A DNA stretch of 64,000 nucleotides from assembly GCA_029432775.1 (NCBI GenBank), contig JAROAZ010000006.1, positions 124,001 to 188,000 on the forward strand, read 5' to 3'. Numbering within the stretch: position 1 is the stretch's first letter; the number at the start of each line of letters is the position of its first letter. The DNA is from Pontiellaceae bacterium B12227 (lineage in GTDB: Bacteria; Verrucomicrobiota; Kiritimatiellia; Kiritimatiellales; Pontiellaceae). Shown here piece by piece: positions 34,463-45,015 of the stretch. Under the pieces are notes generated by a model. It ran no database searches. It was given only the letters and a program-made list of their open reading frames with translations, and was not told where the DNA came from. The position numbers were made by a program, and so were the translations under genes.

Positions 34463-35104
34463 CTATCCAAGAACCTTGAGTACATCAGCACGAACATCCT
34501 GGATCGGCTGATTTGCATTAATCTGTTGAATAAGACCTTTAGCCTCATAATAGGAAATCAGTGGCGCAGTCCGTTCAGCATAAACCTTCAGACGTTTGCG
34601 CACCGTCTCCTCCGTATCGTCCGAGCGCTGCGTCAGCTCGCACCCTTCCACATCGCACACGTCACCTTTCGAAGGCGGGTTAAATGAGACGTGATAGACT
34701 GAACCGCATTTCCTACAGGTCCGCCGACCAACCAGACGCTCGACAATGGTGTCGGCCGGACATTCCAACTGAACCACGTGATCGATTGTGCCATTCAAAG
34801 ACGCCAGCAACTCGTCAAACTTTTCAGCCTGAACCAACGTGCGGGGAAAACCGTCAAACAAAAATTCAGCGTCCGGCGACGAAGCCTCAAGCAGTTTGCG
34901 GATCATTGAAACAACAACATCATCAGGCACAAACTGACCGGCATCCATCAACTTTTTGGCTTCCAGTCCCAGCGGGGTTTTCTGACGAATCCGTTCCCGC
35001 AGAAGTTCACCGGTAGATATATGGTTATAACCTTTCTCTACCAGAACTTCTGAAACGGTACCCTTACCTGCTCCAGGTGGGCCTAAAAGAATTACTGCCT
35101 TCAT
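34463..35104 (-). CDS. adk: Adenylate kinase
   Basis: A 213-residue enzyme (AMP + ATP to 2 ADP). P-loop GPPGAGKGT at 7-15; FDGFPRTLVQAE; and a long LID (about 122-160) with four Cys (CRKCGSVYHV...CDVEGC), so a zinc-type LID. The ATG overlaps the secY stop by 4 bases. Confidence 0.96.
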   Translation of the reverse strand: MKAVILLGPPGAGKGTVSEVLVEKGYNHISTGELLRERIRQKTPLGLEAKKLMDAGQFVPDDVVVSMIRKLLEASSPDAEFLFDGFPRTLVQAEKFDELLASLNGTIDHVVQLECPADTIVERLVGRRTCRKCGSVYHVSFNPPSKGDVCDVEGCELTQRSDDTEETVRKRLKVYAERTAPLISYYEAKGLIQQINANQPIQDVRADVLKVLG

Positions 35105-36441
35105 CGTCCGCTGCGCATTTTACCTTTTTTAAGGAAGCCGTCGTAGTGGCGCATCAGCAGATGCGACTCGATCTGGCGCATGGTGTCCAGCATTACACCA
35201 ACAATAATGAGCAGACTGGTTCCTCCGAAGAACGAAGCCACAATCCACGGAACCTTAAACTGAGCGGTCATCACGTTCGGCATAACTGCAACAGCAGTCA
35301 GGAACACAGCACCGGCCAGCGTCAGGCGCGTCATGGTTTTGTCCAGATACTCAGCAGTTGGTCGGCCTGGGCGGATGCCCGGAATATAGCCGCCCCGCTT
35401 CTTGAGGTCGTCAGCAATCTGAATCGGATTAAATTGTGTTGCCACCCAGAAGTAGGAGAAGAAAAGAATCATCATGCCGAACCAGAACATATACCAGCCG
35501 GACATCGGGAAACTGTTGGCCCACTCTTTCGCCCACTGGAAAGGCAGATAGCTTCCAATCTTTGGAAAGATCGCCATGATCGCCGAAGCGAAGATGATTG
35601 GCATTACGCCTGAATAGTTGACCCGTAGCGGCAGGTGCGAAGTGCCCCCCTGCATCATTTTGCGGCCGACCATTCGTTTTGCAAACTGAACCGGCACTTT
35701 CTGCTGAGCCTGCGTTACCGCAACGACCGCGAGAATAACTGCAAAGATCAGTCCAATCAGCAGGGCCAGGTGGAACACACCGATTTCCGCAACACCGTCA
35801 ACCGGTGTCAGCTTGTCAATCAGGGTCTTAACCGCCATCGGCATGCTGCTGATGATGTTTACTGTGATGATAATCGAGATACCGTTACCGATACCGCGGT
35901 CCGTCATCTGCTCACCGATCCACATCAGAAGAAGGGAACCGGTTACCAGACTGAGCATCGTCAGGATAATAAATCCAATGCCTGGAATACGCACCACTTC
36001 AGCCGGCAAACCGAAATAGTTGCCGGACTGAAGCGCAACACCCATTGCAACCGACTGAACGGCGCAAATGACTACGGTGAGATAACGCGTGTACTGCGTA
36101 ATTTTCTGACGACCCACATCGCCTTCCCGCGCCAGCTTCTCGAGATGCGGAATTACCGCAGTCATCAGCTGAATGATGATCGACGCACTGATGTAAGGCA
36201 TAATGCCCAATGTGCCGATCGAACATTGCAGGAGCGCGCCCCCGCTGAATAGGTTCATGATACCGAATAAACCGCCTTCTGCCCCCCCCTGCGCTTCGAT
36301 GAACGCTCGGATGGATACCGCATCAACGCCCGGAAGCGGCACTGCGGCAAGGAGTCGGCAAATGAAGATCAGTCCAAACGTAAAGAGAATACGCTGTCTG
36401 AGTTCGGCAATCTTGAATGAGTTTACAAAAGCGGAAAGCAT
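35101..36441 (-). CDS. secY: Protein translocase subunit SecY
   Basis: A 446-residue channel protein with ten membrane helices. The plug/TM2 segment LFSGGALLQCSIGTLGIMPYISASIIIQL and the PGIRPGRPTAEYLD loop are typical. It lies after rplO, as in most spc operons. A palindrome copy lies at 35553-35567. Confidence 0.96.
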   Translation of the reverse strand: MLSAFVNSFKIAELRQRILFTFGLIFICRLLAAVPLPGVDAVSIRAFIEAQGGAEGGLFGIMNLFSGGALLQCSIGTLGIMPYISASIIIQLMTAVIPHLEKLAREGDVGRQKITQYTRYLTVVICAVQSVAMGVALQSGNYFGLPAEVVRIPGIGFIILTMLSLVTGSLLLMWIGEQMTDRGIGNGISIIITVNIISSMPMAVKTLIDKLTPVDGVAEIGVFHLALLIGLIFAVILAVVAVTQAQQKVPVQFAKRMVGRKMMQGGTSHLPLRVNYSGVMPIIFASAIMAIFPKIGSYLPFQWAKEWANSFPMSGWYMFWFGMMILFFSYFWVATQFNPIQIADDLKKRGGYIPGIRPGRPTAEYLDKTMTRLTLAGAVFLTAVAVMPNVMTAQFKVPWIVASFFGGTSLLIIVGVMLDTMRQIESHLLMRHYDGFLKKGKMRSGR

Positions 36442-36462
36442 GGCAATGTGGCCTTTCGTTGA

Positions 36463-36903
36463 TTAAACGACTTCGCAGGTACCGCCGGCAGCTTCAAGAG
36501 CTTCTTTTGCCGATGCGGAAAATGCATTAACCTTAACAGTGAGCTTCTTCTCGATGCTACCGGTACCAAGAATCTTAACGCCGTCGAAACGGCCGTTAAC
36601 CAATCCCTTCTCCTGGAGAAGTTCAATGGTAACCTCGGTGCCATCCTCGAACACGTTCAGTGCATCGAGGTTGACCGGAAGAATTTCCTTGCTGTTGAAG
36701 TTCTTAAAACCACGCTTCGGAAGCTTACGCACGAAAGGCATCTGGCCACCTTCGAACAGCGGCTTATGGGTAGCGCCCGCACGGGACATCTGACCTTTGT
36801 GACCGCGCCCGGCAGTTTTACCTTTGCCTGAAGCACGACCGCGACCAACGCGGATTCTCCGATGCTTGGAACCTTCTGCAGGTTTAAGTGAATGTAAATC
36901 CAT
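36463..36903 (-). CDS. rplO: 50S ribosomal protein L15
   Basis: A 146-residue large-subunit protein: [22 protein letters not shown] and the Gly/Arg-rich stretch [13 protein letters not shown] are typical. Only 18 bases separate it from rpsE, so rpmD (L30) is absent from its usual slot. Confidence 0.96.
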   Translation of the reverse strand: MDLHSLKPAEGSKHRRIRVGRGRASGKGKTAGRGHKGQMSRAGATHKPLFEGGQMPFVRKLPKRGFKNFNSKEILPVNLDALNVFEDGTEVTIELLQEKGLVNGRFDGVKILGTGSIEKKLTVKVNAFSASAKEALEAAGGTCEVV

Positions 36904-36921
36904 GATTATTCCCCTACCTTA

Positions 36922-37473
36922 TTAGCCTTTACGGAGGGCCATTGCTTCTTCTTTCGAACGAAGCAGGCTCAGCGCTTTTATGGTGGCTTTGGTTACATTG
37001 AGGTGGTTGTTGGAACCGAGCGATTTGGCCAATACATCACGAACTCCTGCGAGTTCGAGTACGGCACGGCACGGACCGCCTGCGATAATTCCGGTACCTT
37101 TGGAAGCCGGGCGGATCAGAACCTGAGCACCGCTGAACTTACCAATGGAATCGTGGGGTAGTGTGGTTCCACGCATGGTTACAGTAGAGAGGTTACGCTT
37201 CGCTGCATCGCCCGCCTTACGGATGGCTTCTGCAACTTCTGCGGCCTTACCCAGACCATATCCAACACGACCTTTACGGTCGCCTACGACTACAAGTGCG
37301 CCGAAGCTGAAGCGACGACCACCTTTAACAACCTTCGAGTTACGGCTGATGTGAACCACGCGCTCTTCGAATTCCGGCTTTTCGCGGACTTCATTACGAT
37401 CGTCGCGTTTGCGGCCTCGGCCACGTCCACCACCATCACGGCGTCCTCTACGTTCATTACGTTCTTCTGCCAT
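36922..37473 (-). CDS. rpsE: 30S ribosomal protein S5
   Basis: A 183-residue small-subunit protein. The core begins near residue 37 ([22 protein letters not shown]) and includes [17 protein letters not shown]. The first 30 residues are an Arg/Gly/Asp-rich extension ([18 protein letters not shown]), probably RNA-binding or disordered. Confidence 0.96.
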   Translation of the reverse strand: MAEERNERRGRRDGGGRGRGRKRDDRNEVREKPEFEERVVHISRNSKVVKGGRRFSFGALVVVGDRKGRVGYGLGKAAEVAEAIRKAGDAAKRNLSTVTMRGTTLPHDSIGKFSGAQVLIRPASKGTGIIAGGPCRAVLELAGVRDVLAKSLGSNNHLNVTKATIKALSLLRSKEEAMALRKG

Positions 37474-37482
37474 TGTGATCTC

Positions 37483-37818
37483 CTAGAATTTCAGGCCCGC
37501 TTCGCGAGCGCTGTCAGCCAGTGTTTTAAGGTTAGTACCGAAGGCGAATCCGCCACGATCGAAAACGACAGTTTCAATGCCTTTACCTTTAGCAGCTTCC
37601 GCTGCTTTGGCGCCAAGTTCTTTGGCGGCTTCTGCGTTTTTACCGTTAATGGAAACACCGGCGAGTGTCAGACGTGCATCATCATCGATGAACTGCACTT
37701 CGATGCGCTTGTTGGAGCGGAACACAGCCATACGCGGACGTGCAGCTGTTCCTGCCAGTTTATTGCGCACACGCATGTGCCGACGGGTTCTAAGTTCTTT
37801 TTTGCTTTTAATAGCCAT
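37483..37818 (-). CDS. rplR: 50S ribosomal protein L18
   Basis: A 111-residue 5S-rRNA-binding protein: KKELRTRRHMRVRNKLAGTAARPRMAVFRSNKRI at the start, VVFDRGGFAFGTNLKTLADSAREAGLKF at the end. Its ATG overlaps the rplF stop by one base. Confidence 0.96.
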   Translation of the reverse strand: MAIKSKKELRTRRHMRVRNKLAGTAARPRMAVFRSNKRIEVQFIDDDARLTLAGVSINGKNAEAAKELGAKAAEAAKGKGIETVVFDRGGFAFGTNLKTLADSAREAGLKF

Positions 37819-38360
37819 TATGCAACCGCCTTACCTTCTTTACGACGAACATGCTCACCATTGTAGCGTACGCCTTTACCTTTGTACGGCTCAACCGGCG
37901 AGTAGTCACGGATGCGTGCAGCAACCTGACCGACCAGTTGTTTGTCGATTCCTTCAATGGAAACGGCAGTACCGCCACCGGCGACTTCAACTTTAATTCC
38001 TTCCGGAATATCATAGTTGATTTCGTGTGAATAACCGAGAGAGAGGATGATTTTGTTCGCACCCTGCATAACGGCCTTATAACCCACACCTTCGATGATG
38101 AGGTCTTTCCGGTAGCCCTGGCTAACACCTACGACCATGTTGCTCACGAGGCTGCGGACAGTGCCGAACATCGCTTTGCCGAACTTGGAGTCGTCTGTAC
38201 GAGAAACTACGACATTATTTTCTTCAATGGCTACTGCAATACAAGCCGGAGCAACATAAGAGCATTCGCCCTTTGCACCCTTGATTGTAATGCTCTGACC
38301 ACTGACTTCGGCGGTAACTCCGCCGGGGATCAATACTGGTTGTTTACCTATTCTTGACAT
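37818..38360 (-). CDS. rplF: 50S ribosomal protein L6
   Basis: A 180-residue protein with two similar domains: MSRIGKQPVLIPGGV at the start and VGQVAARIRDYSPVEPYKGKGVRY near the end. Confidence 0.97.
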   Translation of the reverse strand: MSRIGKQPVLIPGGVTAEVSGQSITIKGAKGECSYVAPACIAVAIEENNVVVSRTDDSKFGKAMFGTVRSLVSNMVVGVSQGYRKDLIIEGVGYKAVMQGANKIILSLGYSHEINYDIPEGIKVEVAGGGTAVSIEGIDKQLVGQVAARIRDYSPVEPYKGKGVRYNGEHVRRKEGKAVA

Positions 38361-38378
38361 AACTAAACCCGGTCCTTC

Positions 38379-38777
38379 CTACCAAACGTAGCAGAGGACT
38401 TCGCCTCCGATCTTCTTTTCACGAGCTTCGTTATCGGTCATAACACCCGAAGACGTGCTGAGGATCGCCATTCCAATACCGCCCAAAACGCGCGGAACTT
38501 CTTCGGAATTGACGTACTTACGGCAGCTGGGCTTGCTGATACGGCGAAGCCCCTGAATGACCGGCTCGCGGTCAATTGTGTATTTAATGAAAACGTTGAG
38601 AACGGGCTTACCGTTGTCGTTTTCCATTGTGTAATCTTTGATGAACCCTTCAGCCTTAAGGATACGTGCCACTTCACTCTTCATTTTTGAGTGCGGCATA
38701 CCGACAACCTTCTTTTCGGCCATGTTCGCGTTGCGAATACGGGTCAACATGTCAGCGATTGGATCTGATAATACCAT
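38379..38777 (-). CDS. rpsH: 30S ribosomal protein S8
   Basis: A 132-residue 16S-rRNA-binding protein: SDPIADMLTRIRNANM at the start and STSSGVMTDNEAREKKIGGEVLCYVW at the end. It follows rplE after 14 bases, so rpsN (S14) is not in its usual position between them. Confidence 0.97.
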   Translation of the reverse strand: MVLSDPIADMLTRIRNANMAEKKVVGMPHSKMKSEVARILKAEGFIKDYTMENDNGKPVLNVFIKYTIDREPVIQGLRRISKPSCRKYVNSEEVPRVLGGIGMAILSTSSGVMTDNEAREKKIGGEVLCYVW

Positions 38778-38791
38778 TTCTTAACCTCTTC

Positions 38792-39340
38792 CTATTCGTT
38801 GCCCGTTTTGAACGGCATACCCATAAGGGTCAGCAGTTCTTTAGCTTCGCTGTCTTCCGTCGCGGAAGTCACAAAGGTGATGTCCATACCGTGCGTCTTC
38901 TTAACGCGGTCCGGATCGATTTCCGGGAAGACGGTCTGTTCGGACAGGCCCATAGAGTAGTTTCCGGATCCGTCGAACGAATTACCCGGGATTCCGCGGA
39001 AGTCGCGAATACGCGGTAATGTCGCGTTTACGAAACGGTCCATGAACTCATACATGCGGTTACCGCGCAGTGTAACACGTGCGCCGATATCCATACCTTC
39101 ACGCAATTTGAAGTTCGAGACACTCTTCTTGGCTTTAGTGATAACAGCCTTCTGACCGGTGATCTTGCCGAGGTCATCGGCGAGTGCAGTCAGCGTGTCG
39201 CGGTCATAGTTAACCGAGACACAGAGGTTCAAGACGATCTTCTTGATTGCGGGAACCTGCATTTTGCTTGAGTAGCCCTGGCTCTCCATGAGCTTAGGAG
39301 CTACTGCTTCATTATATTTGGTTTTCAGTGTTGGGGTCAT
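38792..39340 (-). CDS. rplE: 50S ribosomal protein L5
   Basis: A 182-residue 5S-rRNA-binding protein: TLKTKYNEAVAPKLMESQGY at the start, KLREGMDIGARVTLRGNRMYEF and GMDITFVTSATEDSEAKELL further on. Confidence 0.97.
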   Translation of the reverse strand: MTPTLKTKYNEAVAPKLMESQGYSSKMQVPAIKKIVLNLCVSVNYDRDTLTALADDLGKITGQKAVITKAKKSVSNFKLREGMDIGARVTLRGNRMYEFMDRFVNATLPRIRDFRGIPGNSFDGSGNYSMGLSEQTVFPEIDPDRVKKTHGMDITFVTSATEDSEAKELLTLMGMPFKTGNE

Positions 39341-39364
39341 TTCACCCTTCCTCCAAAATTACGG

Positions 39365-39379
39365 TTCCAATGCTTGGAA
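39365..39379. repeat. 15-bp palindrome TTCCAATGCTTGGAA
   Basis: Intergenic copy in the 42-base gap between rplX and rplE, 24 bases upstream of the rplE start. Confidence 0.95.
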
Positions 39380-39382
39380 CGG

Positions 39383-39610
39383 TTATGCGGAAACCTTCAC
39401 ATTGGAAATTGCCATCGCTGCTTCGCGTTCAACAATTCCACCCTGCGGGTTTTCCTCGCTCTTTTGCATATGCTTCTTCACAAGATTAACTCCTTCAATA
39501 AGAATACGTCCGGATTCCGGAAGTACCTGAAGAACCTTGCCCGATTTGCCTTTTTCATCACCGGCGATTACCACAACAGTATCGCCCTTTTTGATTTTGG
39601 CTTTGCTCAT
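39383..39610 (-). CDS. rplX: 50S ribosomal protein L24
   Basis: A 75-residue KOW-domain protein: KIKKGDTVVVIAGDEKGKSGKVLQVLPESGRILIEGVN. It is shorter than the roughly 100-residue form of many bacteria. Confidence 0.95.
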   Translation of the reverse strand: MSKAKIKKGDTVVVIAGDEKGKSGKVLQVLPESGRILIEGVNLVKKHMQKSEENPQGGIVEREAAMAISNVKVSA

Positions 39611-39631
39611 TATAAAACTCCTCGCCTGCGC

Positions 39632-39997
39632 TTACAGTACTTCCGGAGCGAGTGATACAACTTTCATAAAGTCGTTTTCACGAAGCTCACGGGCGACCGG
39701 CCCGAAGATACGGGTACCACGCGGGTTTTTGTTGTCGTCAATGATCACAGCCGCATTTCCATCGAAACGAAGGCAGGAGCCATCGGAACGACGAATGGTG
39801 CTTCTGGTGCGAACAACAACCGCTTTGCAGAGGTCGCCTTTCTTTACCACACCGTTCGGCTGTGCTTCTTTAACACTACAGCGGATAGTATCGCCAACGC
39901 GGGCGATTTTACTCTTGGTGCCAAGCACGCGGATGCACATTACAGAACGTGCACCGGAGTTATCCGCAACTTTTAAACGTGTATTCTCTTGAATCAT
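39632..39997 (-). CDS. rplN: 50S ribosomal protein L14
   Basis: A 121-residue protein: [22 protein letters not shown] at the start and [28 protein letters not shown] at the end, both highly conserved. Confidence 0.97.
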   Translation of the reverse strand: MIQENTRLKVADNSGARSVMCIRVLGTKSKIARVGDTIRCSVKEAQPNGVVKKGDLCKAVVVRTRSTIRRSDGSCLRFDGNAAVIIDDNKNPRGTRIFGPVARELRENDFMKVVSLAPEVL

Positions 39998-40011
39998 TGT
40001 TCAGCCCTACC

Positions 40012-40278
40012 TTATTTCGCAGCTTCAGAAACAATGTCCACCAGACGCCAGCGCTTCAATTTGCTGACCGGGCGGGTTTCCATTACGCGAACAACATCAC
40101 CGATCCCGGCTTTGTTACCTTCGTCGTGCACGTGAACTTTTTTGGAAATACGGATTTCCTTGCCGTACAACGGGTGACGAACGCGACGTTCGATCAGAAT
40201 TACGATGGTTTTGTCGCCGCTCTTGCTGACCACACGACCCTCGCGCTTCTTACGCAGATTTCTTTCAGTCTTTTCCAT
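40012..40278 (-). CDS. rpsQ: 30S ribosomal protein S17
   Basis: An 88-residue OB-fold protein: [32 protein letters not shown] and [23 protein letters not shown]. Confidence 0.96.
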   Translation of the reverse strand: MEKTERNLRKKREGRVVSKSGDKTIVILIERRVRHPLYGKEIRISKKVHVHDEGNKAGIGDVVRVMETRPVSKLKRWRLVDIVSEAAK

Positions 40279-40282
40279 GACC

Positions 40283-40477
40283 TTATCCTTCTACTTTTTT
40301 TGCGGTTTGGATGGTCTTGATGCGGGCCACCGTACGACGCAGTTCTTTCATGCGTGACGGGTTTTCCAGCTGACCGGATACCTGCTGAAGTTTCAGATTG
40401 AACTGTTCCTTCTTGATATCCTCAAGCTGCTGGTCCAGCTCTTCGATCGTCATTTCTTTCAATTCGTTAACCTTCAT
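40283..40477 (-). CDS. rpmC: 50S ribosomal protein L29
   Basis: A 64-residue helical protein near the exit tunnel: [48 protein letters not shown]. An in-frame ATG four codons upstream (40489) lies directly on the AAAGG site, so 40477 is the better start. Confidence 0.93.
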   Translation of the reverse strand: MKVNELKEMTIEELDQQLEDIKKEQFNLKLQQVSGQLENPSRMKELRRTVARIKTIQTAKKVEG

Positions 40478-40492
40478 GGTCTGCCCCATCCT

Positions 40493-40912
40493 TTAGTCGT
40501 GAGCATGCCGCTGAACAAAACGAGCACGGATCGGCAGTTTGGTGGCCGCAAGACGCAGACACTCTTTTGCCAGAGATTCCGGAACTCCGTCCAGTTCGAA
40601 TAGCATGGTACCCGGTTTGATGACTGCAACCCACTGGTCAACAGCACCTTTACCTTTACCCATACGAACTTCCAACGGCTTCTTCGTGATTGGTTTATCA
40701 GGGAAGATGCGAATCCACAGTTTCCCTTTACGTTTCATGGCACGGTTTGCAGCCACACGGCACGCTTCGATCTGGATCGCGCTGATCCATCCACGTTCCA
40801 ACGACTGGAGACCATACTCCCCGTAGGCCAGCGTGTTACCCTTCTGGGCCAGTCCCTTACGGGAACCGCGCTGAACCTTTCTGTATTTAACTCTCTTTGG
40901 CATCAAAGGCAT
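40493..40912 (-). CDS. rplP: 50S ribosomal protein L16
   Basis: A 139-residue protein: [33 protein letters not shown] at the start and [23 protein letters not shown] centrally. The ATG at 40912 is 8 bases after AGGAG; the ATG at 40903 is an alternative. Confidence 0.96.
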   Translation of the reverse strand: MPLMPKRVKYRKVQRGSRKGLAQKGNTLAYGEYGLQSLERGWISAIQIEACRVAANRAMKRKGKLWIRIFPDKPITKKPLEVRMGKGKGAVDQWVAVIKPGTMLFELDGVPESLAKECLRLAATKLPIRARFVQRHAHD

Positions 40913-40923
40913 TGGTCAATCTC

Positions 40924-41556
40924 CTAAGCTTTCTTTTCGGATTCCTTGCAGATCCAAACCTTAATGCCGATGATACCGGCAACGGTGTTGGCTTCTGCAG
41001 TGCCGTAATCGATGTTGGCGCGCAGTGTGTGCAACGGAACCATGCCCTCTTTATAGCTCTCTGAACGTGCGATTTCCGCACCGTTCAAACGGCCGCCGGC
41101 CTGAATCTTGATACCCAGGGCACCATTATCCATGGCCATCTGCAACGCGCGCTTCATGGCGCGACGATGAGATACACGACGCTCGAGCTGCAAAGCAACA
41201 TTCGCGGCTACCAGGTTCGCATCGAGGTCAGGCTTTTTGATTTCCGCGATTTCCACATACACCTCTTTTTTGGTGATTTTGGAAAGCACTTCACGAAGCT
41301 TATCGATGTCTTCGCCTTTACGACCGATAACCAGACCAGGACGTGCAGTCTTGATGGTTACACGGATGCGGTTTGCATAACGCTCAATGTAGATCTCAGA
41401 CACAGACGCGTCTTTAAGTCGTCCGGAAACGAGCTCACGGATCTCAACATCTTCCTTGAGCATGGTACCGAAGTCGCGCTTATCTGCATACCAGCGCGAA
41501 CGCCAGTCTTTAGTAATCGCGAGCCTCATTCCAATAGGATTTACTTTCTGTCCCAA
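40924..41556 (-). CDS. rpsC: 30S ribosomal protein S3
   Basis: A 210-residue protein: [29 protein letters not shown] at the start, a KH domain with [13 protein letters not shown], and the C-terminal domain ([27 protein letters not shown]). Confidence 0.97.
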   Translation of the reverse strand: MGQKVNPIGMRLAITKDWRSRWYADKRDFGTMLKEDVEIRELVSGRLKDASVSEIYIERYANRIRVTIKTARPGLVIGRKGEDIDKLREVLSKITKKEVYVEIAEIKKPDLDANLVAANVALQLERRVSHRRAMKRALQMAMDNGALGIKIQAGGRLNGAEIARSESYKEGMVPLHTLRANIDYGTAEANTVAGIIGIKVWICKESEKKA

Positions 41557-41573
41557 AACAGTCTCCTTCTCGA

Positions 41574-41909
41574 CTAAGCGTTATCGCTTAGAATAATGGT
41601 TACGTGGCTGGTCTTCTTCTGAATCGGACTCGCCATACCACGAGCACGTGGACGAAAACGCTTCATCATAGGGCCGCCATCAACGATGGCATTCTTAACA
41701 ACCAGGCTGTCAATCGACAGGCCTTCGTTGTTTTCAGCGTTGGCAATTGCCGACTTGAGGGTCTTGCCGATCTGTACGGCAGCCTTACGAGCATTGAACT
41801 CGGTGATACGCAATGCATCAGCCACTTTCAGCCCTTTGATCTCATTAGCGAGATCGCGAGCCTTAGTAGGCGACATGCGAATGTATTTAGTTGTTGCTGA
41901 TACTTCCAT
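41574..41909 (-). CDS. rplV: 50S ribosomal protein L22
   Basis: A 111-residue protein whose hairpin lines the exit tunnel: [20 protein letters not shown] at the start and [25 protein letters not shown] at the end. Confidence 0.97.
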   Translation of the reverse strand: MEVSATTKYIRMSPTKARDLANEIKGLKVADALRITEFNARKAAVQIGKTLKSAIANAENNEGLSIDSLVVKNAIVDGGPMMKRFRPRARGMASPIQKKTSHVTIILSDNA

Positions 41910-41960
41910 GTGTTTTCACTCTTGATTTGTCCACGGGATATAAAGGGCGGACAGTCTATG

Positions 41961-42000
41961 GATTTAGTAAGCGAAATCCAGCGATTTCGCTTAAAAAATC
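41961..42000 (-). other. Hairpin between rpsS and rplV
   Basis: AAGCGAAATC (41969-41978) pairs with GATTTCGCTT (41983-41992) around CAGC, and outer GATTT/AAATC add five pairs. It sits in a 98-base gap, wide for this cluster, so the rpsS-rplV transcript would fold here. A role in processing or translation control is inference. Confidence 0.6.
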
Positions 42001-42007
42001 ATAGTGA

Positions 42008-42276
42008 CTATTTTTCAGTCGCCATCCCGTGAGTTCTGAAAGCTCGGGTAGGTGAAAATTCACCCAGTTTGTGCCCGACCATATTCTCCGTAACAAACAC
42101 CGGAACGAAAACTTTACCGTTGTGAACATTGAAGGTGTGACCCACAAATTCCGGAACGATCATCGAGGCGCGAGCCCAGGTTTTGATCGGGGCCTTGCGA
42201 CCTCCCTCTTCCAGTTTGCGGACCTTCTTTACCAGCTTAAGGTCAACGTAAGGACCTTTTTTCAGTGAACGAGCCA

Positions 42277-42277
<1 letters not shown>
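42008..42277 (-). CDS. rpsS: 30S ribosomal protein S19
   Basis: An 89-residue protein: [19 protein letters not shown] at the start and [18 protein letters not shown] at the end. Its ATG shares one base with the rplB stop. Confidence 0.97.
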
Positions 42278-43104
<827 letters not shown>

Positions 43105-43117
43105 TACAACAAACTCC

Positions 43118-43402
43118 TTAGATCAAGTTAATGCTGTCTTCTGCATTTAGTGTAACTACGGCACGCTTCCATGCTGCAGTTGTTCCGTATTGAGCTGTTC
43201 TCTGGCGCTTCTTCTTGCCTTTTCGGCGCATCGTATTGACGGCCATAACACGGACATTGAAGAGCTCTTCAACAGCTCGTTTGATTTCCACCTTGTTGGC
43301 GTCAATCGCAACCTTGAACAGAAATTTGTTCTGCTCTTCAGAGAGCATGGTTCCTTTTTCGGTCAACAAAACTTTTTTAATGATATCAGCTGAATTTTTC
43401 AT
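43118..43402 (-). CDS. rplW: 50S ribosomal protein L23
   Basis: A 94-residue protein at the tunnel exit: [44 protein letters not shown] is typical. Confidence 0.96.
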   Translation of the reverse strand: MKNSADIIKKVLLTEKGTMLSEEQNKFLFKVAIDANKVEIKRAVEELFNVRVMAVNTMRRKGKKKRQRTAQYGTTAAWKRAVVTLNAEDSINLI

Positions 43403-43416
43403 CGTTGATCTCCTGA

Positions 43417-44040
43417 TTAGCCAATGCGCGCTTCGAGGGCGGCCATGGCATCCTTGGTGATGATGACGTTCTTATGACGGAGCATCTGATAAGTATTCAC
43501 CAGATTAGCCGTAACAAGCTCCGCGCGCTGAATATTGCGCGACGCCAGCAGCAGGTTTTCGTTGGTTTCAGCAACGATGAACAGTGCACCGCGGTCCAGA
43601 CCGAGGTTTTTCAGCACTGCAGCGAATTCTTTCGTCTTCGGAGAAGCAACGCTCAGTTCGTCAATCACCGTGATGTCGCCCTGATCAATCTTGGCACTGA
43701 AAGCACGGGCGAATGCCAGCTTAGTAACCTTTTTGGAGAGCTTCTTCTTGTACTTGCGCGGCAACGGACCATGGGCCGCGTGACCGCCGCGCCATACGTT
43801 GGACTGCTTATAACCGGCACGTGCACGACCGAGGCCTTTCTGCTTCCAAGGCTTCTTGCCGGAACCATGCACTTCGCCCTTATTCAGAGTGGAAGCCGTA
43901 CCGGCACGCTGGTGTGCGTTGTATGCAACAACCGCTTCATGAACGGCCTGGTCGCCCTTTTCGAGGACGAGGAGATTATCTGCAACTTCGTAGTCGCCGA
44001 CACTGTCTCCCTTTACATTTTTCAAAGGTATTTTACTCAT
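43417..44040 (-). CDS. rplD: 50S ribosomal protein L4
   Basis: A 207-residue protein. QRAGTASTLNKGEVHGSGKKPWKQKGLGRARAG is the conserved tunnel loop, and ARNIQRAELVTANLVNTYQMLRHKNVIITKDAM the C-terminal part. In some bacteria L4 represses its own operon. Confidence 0.97.
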   Translation of the reverse strand: MSKIPLKNVKGDSVGDYEVADNLLVLEKGDQAVHEAVVAYNAHQRAGTASTLNKGEVHGSGKKPWKQKGLGRARAGYKQSNVWRGGHAAHGPLPRKYKKKLSKKVTKLAFARAFSAKIDQGDITVIDELSVASPKTKEFAAVLKNLGLDRGALFIVAETNENLLLASRNIQRAELVTANLVNTYQMLRHKNVIITKDAMAALEARIG

Positions 44041-44052
44041 GATAATCCCCGC

Positions 44053-44679
44053 TTATTTCTTTTTGAGGGCTTCTTTGATCGTAACGATACCGCCCTTGGC
44101 GCCCGGCACAGATCCTTTAACCAGAATCAGATTTTCTTCAGGACGAACCTGAACGATTTTAAGATTCTGCGTGGTTACGCGCTTGTCGCCCATCTGACCA
44201 GGCATTTTCTTGCCCTTAAAGACGCGACCCGGGAAAGTACACATACCGATGGAACCGGTACGGCGAACCCATCCGCCACCATGCGATGCGCGACCGCCGG
44301 CAAAATCATAACGCTTAACAACACCCTGGAAGCCGCGGCCCTTACCGGTTGCAACGATGTCGACGTAGTTAACGCCTTCAAAGTTTGCAGCAGTAACTTC
44401 GTCGCCGACGCTTACTTCGGTTTCTTCTACGCGGAATTCACGCAGTACGCTCTTCACGGCATCACCTGCTTTTTTCAGGTGGCCGAGAGCCGGCTTGGTC
44501 ATACGCTGAGCTTTCTGATCGCCAAAACCAAGCTGTACGGCTTTGTAGCCGTCTTTATCGCTGTCCTTAAGTTGCGTAACAACGCAAGGTCCAGCTTCAA
44601 TCACAGTAACCGGAACTGCAACACCCTCTTCATCATAGATGGAGGTCATTCCGAGTTTTTTTCCAATCAAACCTTTCAT
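44053..44679 (-). CDS. rplC: 50S ribosomal protein L3
   Basis: A 208-residue protein: MKGLIGKKLGMTSIYDEEG at the start and RASHGGGWVRRTGSIGMCTFPGRVFKGKKMPGQMG. The ATG at 44679 has AGGAG upstream; the open frame to 44718 is rejected. Confidence 0.97.
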   Translation of the reverse strand: MKGLIGKKLGMTSIYDEEGVAVPVTVIEAGPCVVTQLKDSDKDGYKAVQLGFGDQKAQRMTKPALGHLKKAGDAVKSVLREFRVEETEVSVGDEVTAANFEGVNYVDIVATGKGRGFQGVVKRYDFAGGRASHGGGWVRRTGSIGMCTFPGRVFKGKKMPGQMGDKRVTTQNLKIVQVRPEENLILVKGSVPGAKGGIVTIKEALKKK

Positions 44680-44692
44680 GATTCGCTCCTTT

Positions 44693-45001
44693 CTAGATCT
44701 TAATGGTGATATCCACACCAGCCGGCAGGTTGAGCTTTTTCAGCTCATCCACGGTTTTGATGGTGGGATCAATGATGTCGAGCAGACGCTTGTGCGTGCG
44801 GATCTCAAACTGTTCCATTGCTTTTTTGTTCACGTGAGGACTCTTGTTCACGGTGAAACGTTCGATACGGGTCGGCAGCGGAATCGGGCCTGCAACGCGG
44901 GCGCCGGTGCGACGTGCCGTTTCGACAATTTCAGTGGCGGAAACGTCGAGCACACGGTGATCGAACGACTTCAGCCGAATTCTGATTCTTTGATTTGTCA
45001 T
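44693..45001 (-). CDS. rpsJ: 30S ribosomal protein S10
   Basis: A 102-residue protein: [31 protein letters not shown] and [23 protein letters not shown]. It follows fusA after 14 bases, so the str and S10 operons are joined with no tuf between. Confidence 0.97.
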   Translation of the reverse strand: MTNQRIRIRLKSFDHRVLDVSATEIVETARRTGARVAGPIPLPTRIERFTVNKSPHVNKKAMEQFEIRTHKRLLDIIDPTIKTVDELKKLNLPAGVDITIKI

Positions 45002-45015
45002 TATTTTATCTCTCT

